Shown one piece after another: positions 42,443 through 50,548 of a stretch of 64,000 nucleotides of DNA. Within the stretch, counting starts at the first letter, position 1. The number at the start of each line of letters is the position of its first letter. The notes below the pieces were generated by a model that was not told the DNA's origin, made no database searches, and worked only from the letters and a program-made list of their open reading frames with translations. Both the position numbers and the translations under genes were made by a program. Source of the stretch: Gammaproteobacteria bacterium (GTDB taxonomy: Bacteria > Pseudomonadota > Gammaproteobacteria > Pseudomonadales > Pseudohongiellaceae); assembly GCA_029245395.1 (NCBI GenBank), contig JAQWPL010000027.1:1-64000 (forward strand). Reading direction: 5' to 3'.

Positions 42443-43585
42443 ATGTTTTCCGGAGTATTTAAGGAATCGAATAGAATGGCCAGAGTGACCGTTGTTCTCG
42501 CCGGGCTTTGTCTGGCATGCTTGCCGCTTTTTGCTCACCATGTGCCTGAAGCCAAATTCGATCCGGCCCAGCAGCGCACGCTGCAAGGCACCGTGTCCAA
42601 AGTTGACTGGCTCAATCCCCATGTACATGTTTTTCTTGAGGTCGAAGATGGCGGCAATACAGCAAGCTGGGCGGTTGAGCTTGCAAGCACCCTGGATCTG
42701 AGAAGGAATGGCTGGGCCTCGGATACTGTTGCCCCTGGCGATACCCTGGTCGTGACCGGTATGCTCGCCAGAGACGGTAGCCGTCAGATATGGGGAGGTA
42801 CGGTTGTTCAGAATACCTCGGGGCAGAGGTTATTCAGCGTGAGTCCTGCACAACCACCTGTTTATGCTAATGCCAATGCACCGACTCCACTCTGGCCTGA
42901 CGGGCAGCCCCGCTTAGGTCCTCCCGCTGGTCAAGCTGGCGGCTACTGGGATTTTCCCAGCCAATACTCCCTGGTAGAAGAAGGTGTTGAGGTGGTTACT
43001 GACCGAAACGGTCTGCTGGATAACCTTGATGATGCTGAAAAGGTTGCCCCTTTCCAGCAATGGGCCCTTGATCTTTATCGCTACAGGCAAACGACTTATT
43101 TGAAAGACGACCCCATGTTCCAGGAATGCAAGACACAGGCCGGACCGCGGATATTCCAGCGTCCCTATGGTGTAGTCTTACTGGAAGAGCGGTCACACGA
43201 ACGCATCAGAAATTTCTGGGGCGGCGGCAACCAGAACTGGCGCATGATATTTCTTGATGGCCGTGAGCAGACCGGTCTGCCGGAAGGCAATGCCGATGAC
43301 CCGCTGTACTGGGGCCATGCAGATGGCCAGTGGGAAGGCGACACCCTGGTGGTTGACACTGTTGGTTTTAATGACAAATTCTGGTTTTCCAATGGCGGCT
43401 TACCGCACACAGCGCAGTTACACTTGGTAGAACGGTTTTCCAGGCCGGATATGAATACTTTGCAGTACCAGGTCACTATTGATGATCCGGGTGCGTATAC
43501 CAGGCCATGGACTGCCGGTTGGACAATGAAATGGGTGCCGGATACAGAATTACCGGTTTATTTTTGCCAGGATAACAGACCCTGA
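42443..43585 (+). CDS. Fused DUF6152 and WEGDT-family protein
   Basis: A 380-aa secreted fusion. After the signal peptide (VVLAGLCLACLPLFA) the mature chain starts HHVPEAKFD and carries the DUF6152 features VDWLNPH and GMLARDGSRQ. From about residue 140 it continues as the WEGDT family: a long proline-rich linker, then GHADGQWEGDTLVVDTVGFN, FWFSNGG, LVERFSRPDM, DDPGAYTRPW and a final YFCQDN. The domain order matches the gene order (DUF6152 then partner) in the two unfused loci of this window. The ATG at 42443 follows GGAGGGG. The function is unknown. Confidence 0.8.
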   Translation: MFSGVFKESNRMARVTVVLAGLCLACLPLFAHHVPEAKFDPAQQRTLQGTVSKVDWLNPHVHVFLEVEDGGNTASWAVELASTLDLRRNGWASDTVAPGDTLVVTGMLARDGSRQIWGGTVVQNTSGQRLFSVSPAQPPVYANANAPTPLWPDGQPRLGPPAGQAGGYWDFPSQYSLVEEGVEVVTDRNGLLDNLDDAEKVAPFQQWALDLYRYRQTTYLKDDPMFQECKTQAGPRIFQRPYGVVLLEERSHERIRNFWGGGNQNWRMIFLDGREQTGLPEGNADDPLYWGHADGQWEGDTLVVDTVGFNDKFWFSNGGLPHTAQLHLVERFSRPDMNTLQYQVTIDDPGAYTRPWTAGWTMKWVPDTELPVYFCQDNRP

Positions 43586-43682
43586 TGACATTGTAGTCGT
43601 ACTGTATTCGGGTCAACTGGCTAGTTTGGCACATGATTTATTTTGAAACTCTTTAAATACTGTAAATACAGGGAGAAAGACC

Positions 43683-44081
43683 ATGAAAATACTTACCTTA
43701 GGAGCTGTCCTGTTGGGTCTTGTAGTTAGCGCAGTACCGGCCTCAGCACATCACTCTTTTGCAGCTGAATTTGATTCCAACAAGCCAGTAACAATTCAGG
43801 GCAACGTGACTCGAATTGCCTGGACCAATCCGCATGTGTGGATTTATGTGATGGTTCCGGACGACGCCGGTAAAATGGTGAACTGGGGCTTTGAAATGGG
43901 GGCTCCCCAGCAGGTCAGAAGGCAAGGTTGGGATCGCACTACTCTGAAAGCCGGCGATGAAGTTATTGTTCAAGGCTTTCTTGCCAGAGATGGCAGTCCA
44001 CGAATGAACGCCAGGAATGTCACCTGGGCAGATACGGGAGTCAAGCTGGGCGCAGCATCCAGCATTGATACTACCCCGTGA
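43683..44081 (+). CDS. DUF6152 family periplasmic protein, copy 3
   Basis: A 132-aa protein with a signal peptide ending VPASA and mature start HHSFAAEFD. It has IAWTNPHVWIYV, WGFEMGAP, RRQGWDRTTL and FLARDGSPRMNARNVTW, all DUF6152 hallmarks. It is the first gene of a three-gene unit: a WEGDT-family gene follows after 39 bp and a small GHP-family gene follows that. The N-terminal His-His and the NPH motif are the likely functional residues. Confidence 0.82.
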   Translation: MKILTLGAVLLGLVVSAVPASAHHSFAAEFDSNKPVTIQGNVTRIAWTNPHVWIYVMVPDDAGKMVNWGFEMGAPQQVRRQGWDRTTLKAGDEVIVQGFLARDGSPRMNARNVTWADTGVKLGAASSIDTTP

Positions 44082-44120
44082 TCTGAATGTCCGGCTTTAT
44101 TATTTGAGGAGATTAAGACG

Positions 44121-44987
44121 ATGCACAAGTATCGTTCAGGTAAAACCACAAAGGGCACAGGTGTTTTCATCCTGGCCATCATGATGTCGCAATCTTTATT
44201 GGCGCAACCAGCCGGTTTGGCTGATCCCAGGCCAATTCCCCGATTGGAGAATGGCCAGATCAGTTTTCAAGTGCCACCTGGAGAATTAGGCGTTTGGAAT
44301 CGTGGCGATTACCGAGAGATTTTGCCGGAAACACCGGAACAGGTGGCCCTGCGCAACCGAGGTCGTGTTCGTGAGGATCCGTCGGGGCTAAAACCTCTTT
44401 ACAGTGAGGTGCCTTTCCAGCCCTGGGCGGAGGAGCTTTACATGTGGCGGCAGGAGCATGAAATAGAACCTTACGGCAGGTGCAAGCCCACGGGCGGCTA
44501 TCGCAATATGGTTGTGCCTTATGGGACAGATATTGTGCAGGTGCCCGATGAGCAACGCATGTATATATTCCAAACCGGTGGCTCACACAGCTTTCGTACC
44601 ATTTATCTGGATGGCCGTGACCATCCTGAGGATCTGGATCCGTCCTATGGGGGCCACTCTGTTGGCCGCTGGGAAGGAGATACGCTGATTATCGATACGG
44701 TAGGGTTTAATGAACGCGGCTGGATTGGCGCCTATGGAGCTCCTACCACAAGCCTGCTGCACCTGACGGAACGCATTGAGCGACTGGATTTCGGTACCTT
44801 CACTTATGAAATGATTATCGATGACCCAGGTGCCTACACGGACACTTGGTCTACCGGGATGCTGATGAACTGGACTCCGGAACGTGAATCCTTTCAGTTT
44901 TTATGTCAGGACAACAACCTGGCTGGTGAATTGATGGTGGGTGAAGGTAGTTCAGGTATGGACCGAACAAGTTCCATCTCCCCCTAA
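44121..44987 (+). CDS. Secreted 'WEGDT' family protein, copy 3
   Basis: A 288-aa exported protein with signal peptide GVFILAIMMSQSLLAQ. The family core is GGHSVGRWEGDTLIIDTVGFN, preceded by LDGRDHPEDLDPSY and a YGTDIVQVPDE strand, and followed by DDPGAYTDTW and FLCQDNN. The Cys of GRCKPTGG and of LCQDN are shared with the other copies. Its C-terminal extension ends GSSGMDRTSS. It sits between DUF6152 and the small GHP-family gene. Confidence 0.72.
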   Translation: MHKYRSGKTTKGTGVFILAIMMSQSLLAQPAGLADPRPIPRLENGQISFQVPPGELGVWNRGDYREILPETPEQVALRNRGRVREDPSGLKPLYSEVPFQPWAEELYMWRQEHEIEPYGRCKPTGGYRNMVVPYGTDIVQVPDEQRMYIFQTGGSHSFRTIYLDGRDHPEDLDPSYGGHSVGRWEGDTLIIDTVGFNERGWIGAYGAPTTSLLHLTERIERLDFGTFTYEMIIDDPGAYTDTWSTGMLMNWTPERESFQFLCQDNNLAGELMVGEGSSGMDRTSSISP

Positions 44988-45014
44988 CTGTTCACTTATT
45001 TGGGAATTGTAAGT

Positions 45015-45413
45015 ATGAAGTTGAAAATCCTGTTTATTTGTATGTTGTCCTGGTTCCTGTCTGCTTCGGTAATGGCCCAGCAGGGTCATCCACTGGCAGG
45101 CATCTGGATTGGTGACTGGGGACCAACGGCGGACTCAAGAAATTTTGTCTTGCTGGAAATGAACTGGATGGACACGACACTTAGCGGGAATATTAATCCC
45201 GGGTTTCCCGATGAAGCCATAATTACGAACAGCGAGCTTAATTCATCCAACTGGACTGTGCATATAGAAGCATCCGGCATGGACGAAGACGGCAACACGG
45301 TTACCACTGTTTTTGATGGCCAACTCGAAAATCTGGGTTCTCCAAAGCGCACAATGGGTGGCACCTGGCGCCGGGGAAATGTCAGTGGTGATTTTTTTCT
45401 AACCCGGGATTAA
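45015..45413 (+). CDS. Small secreted GHP-family protein, copy 3
   Basis: A 132-aa secreted protein. The ATG at MKLKILFICMLSWFLSAS gives a signal peptide ending VMAQ; a TTG 15 bases upstream is the alternative. The mature part starts QQGHPLAGIWIGDWGP, then INPGFPDEA, LNSSNWTVHIEASG, GTWRRGN and GDFFLTRD. It ends the DUF6152-WEGDT-GHP unit. Confidence 0.75.
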   Translation: MKLKILFICMLSWFLSASVMAQQGHPLAGIWIGDWGPTADSRNFVLLEMNWMDTTLSGNINPGFPDEAIITNSELNSSNWTVHIEASGMDEDGNTVTTVFDGQLENLGSPKRTMGGTWRRGNVSGDFFLTRD

Positions 45414-45446
45414 GTAACAGGCATTACAACCAGGTTGCCTAAGCAT

Positions 45447-45502
45447 GCCTGAAAATTCTTTCAGGCAGCGCTATTAAACAATCAAAGGTACAATCAAAGG
45501 TA
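45447..45502 (+). promoter_or_regulatory. Hairpin and 12-bp tandem duplication before the first DUF5916 gene
   Basis: A perfect stem-loop, GCCTGAAA-ATTC-TTTCAGGC (45447-45466), without a T-tract is followed by two exact copies of CAATCAAAGGTA (45479-45502). The second copy supplies the AAAGG ribosome site for the TTG start at 45510. Confidence 0.45.
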
Positions 45503-45509
45503 ATGAATT

Positions 45510-47825
45510 TTGCCTCTATCGCCCTCAGCGATTGCGCCTCAGCAATATAGTTTTCCCATTCAAAACACCCGGTACAGCACCAGGATTCTCACCTTGTTTG
45601 TCATTCTGGGTTTACTGCCCGCTGTTAGTGTGCAGGCACAACAGGCAGACATTGTAGGTGAGTCGAAAAGTGTTAATTTCCCGCGATTATCTTCCGAACC
45701 GGATATTGATGGCCAGTTGAACGAAGCAGTCTGGAGTCAGGCCGTTGTCATTGAGGATCTTCACCAGGTCCTTCCCCGCGAATTTGTCATGCCTACCGAA
45801 TCCACCCGGGTCAGAGTGTTCTACACGGAAAATGCTCTGTATGTGGGTGCCACAATTTATGAGAGTGATTCCGCGGATATAACTGACAGGGTACTGCGCC
45901 AGGGTCAGTCCCTTGATGGCGATGATATCTTTGCCGTGATCATTGACCCTTACCTGGACCAGCGCAACGGGTACCGCTTCGAGGTCAATCCAAACGGTGT
46001 GCGCTGGGAGGGATTGTTCCAGAATATCATTGAGGTAGAAGGTAACTGGGATGGCATCTGGGAGGCACGGGCCCAGCGCAGTGCAGAGGGTTGGATGGCT
46101 GAAATTCGTATTCCCTTTCAGTCCCTGTCCTTCAATCCGGATTCCGACACCTGGGGGCTAAATTTCAATCGGGTGCGCCGCAATGATAATGAAAACATTG
46201 CCTGGATGTCCCGCAATCGTGAAGTCAATCCCAGCACATCAGGAATAGCCACAGGTCTTGAAGGCTTACGCCAGGGGATGGGACTGGATATCGTTCCGTC
46301 GCTTGCCTTGCGCCGCAACCGAAAATTCGACCCGGGCGGATTTGAGGAAAACCACTATGAGCCCCAACTGGATGTGTTCTATAAGGTGACTCCCCAGCTC
46401 AATGCCTCGCTGACCTTGAACACGGATTTCTCCGCCACCGAAGTGGATGACAGACAGGTAAACCTGACCCGTTTCAATCTGTTCTTTCCGGAAAAGCGTG
46501 ACTTTTTTCTCCGCGATGTGGACATATTTGAATTTGGCCGGATCGGTTCGGGAGGCTTTAACAGTGGTTCCGGTACCGGGTCACCGGCAGCATCCAATTC
46601 GGCACGACAGAATGCCCGCCCATTTTTTTCCCGCAAAATTGGGCTGGGTCCCAATGGGCAGATCATCGACATTGTTGGAGGCGTTAAGCTCAGTGGCCGG
46701 GTCGGGGACTGGAATGTAGGTACTCTGGTGATAAATCAAGATGAGGAAAACTCTCTGGGTCTTGATTCCCAGAACATCTTTGTTGGTAGAACCGTGCTCA
46801 ATGTAGGCTCTCGGACTCAGGTGGGCGCCATTGTCACTGATGGCAATCCCCAAAGTAATCTTGATAATACGTTGGTAGGTACTGATTTTCGTTATCGCAA
46901 TACTGATTTTTATGGCAATACGATTCAGGCATCCGGCTTTTACCAGGAAACCGAAACGCAGGGGATAGCTAATAATAACAATGCTTCCATGGGTTTTAGT
47001 ATGATCCTGCCCAACGCCCAGGGCTGGCAAGGGTTGTATCAGTACAAGCGGGTGGAAGAGAATTTTTTCCCAGCAGTAGGGTTTGTTAATACGACCGATA
47101 TTGAAGATCATTTTTTCAATTTCGGCTACCGTCAATTCTTGCCATCAGAAAGCCTTTTCCGATCTGTGCTGTTTGCCTTTGATTCTCACAGAGTAGAAAA
47201 TCTTGAGGATGGTTCACTGAACAGCCAAAGTGTCGGTCTGCGCATTTCCACCTTTACCAATACCAATGACACTATTTTTGGACGCATCATTGCCTTCAAG
47301 GAAAATTTCAAACTCCCGTTCACAATTTACCGTGCCTCAGACGGTTCTCGCACTGTAACTATCCCGGCTGGCGAATATTCCTGGCAGGAGGGTTTCCTTG
47401 GCCTGCAGCCCGGTGGGCATCGACCAGTGTCGGCAAACCTGTTTATCTCGGGTGGTGATTATTACAACGGTTCACACAAGGCCCTGCAAGGAAATGCCAC
47501 ATGGCGACCAAACCGGAATTTTTCCCTGGTCCTTACTTTTAACGAAAACCGCATTAAACTACCGGGCGGTAATTTCACACTGCGCGTGTATGGCATAAAT
47601 TCCCAATATGCTTTTTCCTCTACCATGTCCTGGAGCAACCTTGTCCAGTATGACAATGTTTCCGAAAACCTTGGCTTCAACAGCCGCCTGCACTGGATTC
47701 CCAGGGCGGGTCAGCAGGCTTTTCTGGTATTGAACTGGGGACTTATTGACACTGACAAGGACAACCATTTCGATTCCACCGTGGCGGACCTGTCACTGAA
47801 ATTCAATTACACCTTTCGTTTTTAA
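45510..47825 (+). CDS. DUF5916 outer-membrane protein with CBM9-like domain, copy 1
   Basis: A 771-aa protein. The TTG start is followed by a signal sequence (RILTLFVILGLLPAVSVQAQ). Residues about 50-250 form a CBM9-like sandwich (DGQLNEAVWSQA, NALYVGATIYESD, GYRFEVNPNGVRWEG). The rest is the DUF5916 barrel, including TDFSATEVDDRQVNLTRFN and FFPEKRDFFLRD, and ending in an aromatic residue (NYTFRF). It is probably an envelope sugar-binding or transport protein. A close tandem paralogue follows 137 bp later. Confidence 0.88.
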   Translation: MPLSPSAIAPQQYSFPIQNTRYSTRILTLFVILGLLPAVSVQAQQADIVGESKSVNFPRLSSEPDIDGQLNEAVWSQAVVIEDLHQVLPREFVMPTESTRVRVFYTENALYVGATIYESDSADITDRVLRQGQSLDGDDIFAVIIDPYLDQRNGYRFEVNPNGVRWEGLFQNIIEVEGNWDGIWEARAQRSAEGWMAEIRIPFQSLSFNPDSDTWGLNFNRVRRNDNENIAWMSRNREVNPSTSGIATGLEGLRQGMGLDIVPSLALRRNRKFDPGGFEENHYEPQLDVFYKVTPQLNASLTLNTDFSATEVDDRQVNLTRFNLFFPEKRDFFLRDVDIFEFGRIGSGGFNSGSGTGSPAASNSARQNARPFFSRKIGLGPNGQIIDIVGGVKLSGRVGDWNVGTLVINQDEENSLGLDSQNIFVGRTVLNVGSRTQVGAIVTDGNPQSNLDNTLVGTDFRYRNTDFYGNTIQASGFYQETETQGIANNNNASMGFSMILPNAQGWQGLYQYKRVEENFFPAVGFVNTTDIEDHFFNFGYRQFLPSESLFRSVLFAFDSHRVENLEDGSLNSQSVGLRISTFTNTNDTIFGRIIAFKENFKLPFTIYRASDGSRTVTIPAGEYSWQEGFLGLQPGGHRPVSANLFISGGDYYNGSHKALQGNATWRPNRNFSLVLTFNENRIKLPGGNFTLRVYGINSQYAFSSTMSWSNLVQYDNVSENLGFNSRLHWIPRAGQQAFLVLNWGLIDTDKDNHFDSTVADLSLKFNYTFRF

Positions 47826-47962
47826 TACCCGCCATAATTTTTGAGCCTCGATGACGGTCTCAATGCGAACTATCTGGATGAATGCCTGAATATGTCATTT
47901 CCAAAACTTTTACAGATTTAATTGGGTAGAATGGCGTTTTCGTAGTGAAGTTAGGAGAAGTT

Positions 47963-50245
47963 GTGTCAGTACAAGATTATTTGCCCGTAGTTTCTTGTGG
48001 CCGGGTAGCGCTTTTCTTTATTTGCATTACGGGAGCATGTCTGGGGTTGTTGATCCCGGTTTCTGTCCTGGCTCAGCAAACTGCTGACACTAAATCTATC
48101 GATCTTCCCCAACTGAATGCCGATATCACCATCAATGGCTCCCTGGATGAATCCGCCTGGGCTCAGGCTGCTCTGATTGAGGATTTGCACCAGGTTTTAC
48201 CGGAAGAATATGCGACACCTACCCAACCGACACAGGTACGGGTGTTCCTCACCGAAAATGCGCTTTATGTCGGCGCGACAATGACTGAATCTGATCCCGG
48301 CCAGATCACGGATCGCGTACTGCGTCAGGGGCAGGCACTGAGTGGGGATGATGTGTTCGCGGTGATTCTTGATCCTTATCTTGATCGGCGCAACGGCTAC
48401 CGCTTTGAAGTGAATCCCAATGGCGTGCGTTGGGAGGGATTGTTCCAGAATATTACCGGTGTGGAAGGCAACTGGCAGGGAATCTGGGAGGCTCGATCTG
48501 AGCGAACTGAAAACGGCTGGACCACGGAAATACGGATACCGTTTCAATCGCTTTCTTTTACACCTGGGTCATCAACCTGGGGAATTAATTTTAACCGTAT
48601 CCGGCGCAATGATAATGAGAATATTGCCTGGATGTCACGCAACCGTGAGATCAATCCAAGCACGGCTGGCACTGCGACAGGCCTGGATGGGATGCGTCAG
48701 GGTGTGGGTCTTGATATGGTTCCCTCAATGACCTTGCGCCGCAATCGCACATTTGGCTTGGGAAGTTTCGAAGAGGATCACTACGAGCCACAACTTGATG
48801 TGTTCTACAAGGTGACTCCACAACTCAATGCGTCGTTGACTCTGAACACCGATTTTTCTGCCACTGAAGTGGATGATCGCCAGGTTAACCTGACCCGTTT
48901 TAATTTATTCTTTCCTGAAAAGCGTGACTTCTTTTTGCGTGATGTGGATATTTTTGAATTCGGTCAGATCGGTACCGGGAATTTCAATAGCACATCGGGT
49001 ACTGGTTCATCAGCGATCTCCACGCCGGCTCGGCAAAGCGCCCGGCCATTTTTCTCGCGCAAGATAGGACTCGGTCCGAATGGTGAGCTAATAGATATTG
49101 TCGGCGGTGTGAAACTCAGCGGCAGGGTAGGGGACTGGAATGTGGGTACACTGCTTATCAACCAGGATGAAAGCGGCTTTATTGATTCACAGAATATTTT
49201 TGTCGGCAGGACGGTGCTCAATGTAGGTTCGCGCACCCAGGTGGGCGCCATTGTTACTGACGGTAACCCCCAGGGCAATATCGACAATACCCTGGTGGGC
49301 ACCGATATTCGCTATCGCAATACCAGCTTTTACGGCAATACAGTCGAAGCATCCGCCTTTTACCAGCAAACCGATACAGATGGCCTTGCCAGCCAGGACA
49401 ATGCCTCTTACGGGCTGAATTTATTCCTGCCTAATGCCCAGGGCTGGCAGGGTTTGTATCAGTACAAGCGGGTGGAAGAAAATTTTTTCCCGGCGGTAGG
49501 ATTTGTTAATAACACGGATGTTCAAGATCATCATGGAAATTTCGGTTATCGGCATTTTCTGGCACCTGACAGTTTTTTCCGCTCCATTGCCCTGCTTGCT
49601 GAAGGCTATCGGTCAGAAAACCTGGATGACGGTTCCCTGAATACTGAAAATATAAATTTGCGCCTTACTTCTTTCAGTAACACCAATGATTCCTACTGGA
49701 CTCGTTATAATTATTTCAAAGAAGTACTAAGACAACCCTTTACTATTTTTCGGGCTTCAGATGGGTCACGGACTATCACCATACCTGCTGGTGAATATGC
49801 CTGGGCTGATGGGTTTCTCGGGTTGACATTTGGCGGTCAACGAAAAATATCCGGTGGTATCCAATTTCAGGGTGGCGAATTCTATGACGGCACTCATTTT
49901 CAGAAAAACGGCAGTGTCACCTGGCGTCCCAATCGAAATTTTGCCGCAACCTTCAGTTTCACGGAAAACCGGATTAAGTTGCCGGATGGTCATTTTACGT
50001 TGCGTTTGTATGGACTGAATTCTCAGTATGCATTTTCTTCGACGTTGTCCTGGACTAACCTGATCCAGTACGACAATATTTCTGAAAACATGGGACTCAA
50101 TAGCCGTCTGCACTGGATCCCCAGGGCGGGTCAGCAGGCCTTCCTGGTATTGAACTGGGGACTGACTGACGCGGACAAGGATAACCACTTTGTTTCTACT
50201 GTGGCTGATTTATCGTTAAAGTTTAATTACACGTTCAGGTTTTAG
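47963..50245 (+). CDS. DUF5916 outer-membrane protein with CBM9-like domain, copy 2
   Basis: A 760-aa tandem paralogue with the same layout and long identical stretches in the barrel (for example TDFSATEVDDRQVNLTRFN and NAQGWQGLYQYKRVEENFFP). GTG start after AGGAGAAGTT; signal peptide ends SVLAQQ. Differences cluster in the mid-barrel loops and in the C-terminal third, as expected for surface loops after duplication. It ends NYTFRF, like copy 1. Confidence 0.88.
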   Translation: MSVQDYLPVVSCGRVALFFICITGACLGLLIPVSVLAQQTADTKSIDLPQLNADITINGSLDESAWAQAALIEDLHQVLPEEYATPTQPTQVRVFLTENALYVGATMTESDPGQITDRVLRQGQALSGDDVFAVILDPYLDRRNGYRFEVNPNGVRWEGLFQNITGVEGNWQGIWEARSERTENGWTTEIRIPFQSLSFTPGSSTWGINFNRIRRNDNENIAWMSRNREINPSTAGTATGLDGMRQGVGLDMVPSMTLRRNRTFGLGSFEEDHYEPQLDVFYKVTPQLNASLTLNTDFSATEVDDRQVNLTRFNLFFPEKRDFFLRDVDIFEFGQIGTGNFNSTSGTGSSAISTPARQSARPFFSRKIGLGPNGELIDIVGGVKLSGRVGDWNVGTLLINQDESGFIDSQNIFVGRTVLNVGSRTQVGAIVTDGNPQGNIDNTLVGTDIRYRNTSFYGNTVEASAFYQQTDTDGLASQDNASYGLNLFLPNAQGWQGLYQYKRVEENFFPAVGFVNNTDVQDHHGNFGYRHFLAPDSFFRSIALLAEGYRSENLDDGSLNTENINLRLTSFSNTNDSYWTRYNYFKEVLRQPFTIFRASDGSRTITIPAGEYAWADGFLGLTFGGQRKISGGIQFQGGEFYDGTHFQKNGSVTWRPNRNFAATFSFTENRIKLPDGHFTLRLYGLNSQYAFSSTLSWTNLIQYDNISENMGLNSRLHWIPRAGQQAFLVLNWGLTDADKDNHFVSTVADLSLKFNYTFRF

Positions 50246-50548
50246 GGATATAATCTTTCTGGTCTGTAATTAATAACCTACTGATTTTAAACATAAAATA
50301 TAGAAATTATTAGTATTGATAAGCATTAGAAAAGAAACATTGGCACCTTAAAACAAATCTCAGAGAATCCTTGCATTAAAAGTGGCGAAAAAAGACAATC
50401 TTATGACTCTAAAAGCCACAAGCCGCAAATCGAAATTTCATGTAATAAGAAATGGTCAATTAATTGCTTGATATTAGGCACTTGATAAATACAATTTCCT
50501 TTCTCTTGTGTGGTTTTTAGCTTTTAACTGGTAGCTTGCGGCTGGTCC
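50246..50548. repeat. Intergenic gap with two heptamer arrays
   Basis: About 300 bp without a gene. One array at 50409-50436 reads CTAAAAG, CCACAAG, CCGCAAA, TCGAAAT. A second at 50514-50548 reads TTTTTAG, CTTTTAA, CTGGTAG, CTTGCGG, CTGGTCC and ends at the stop codon of the minus-strand PQQ gene. The arrays face each other: AGCCGCAA (50421) is the complement of TTGCGGCT (50536). Confidence 0.6.
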
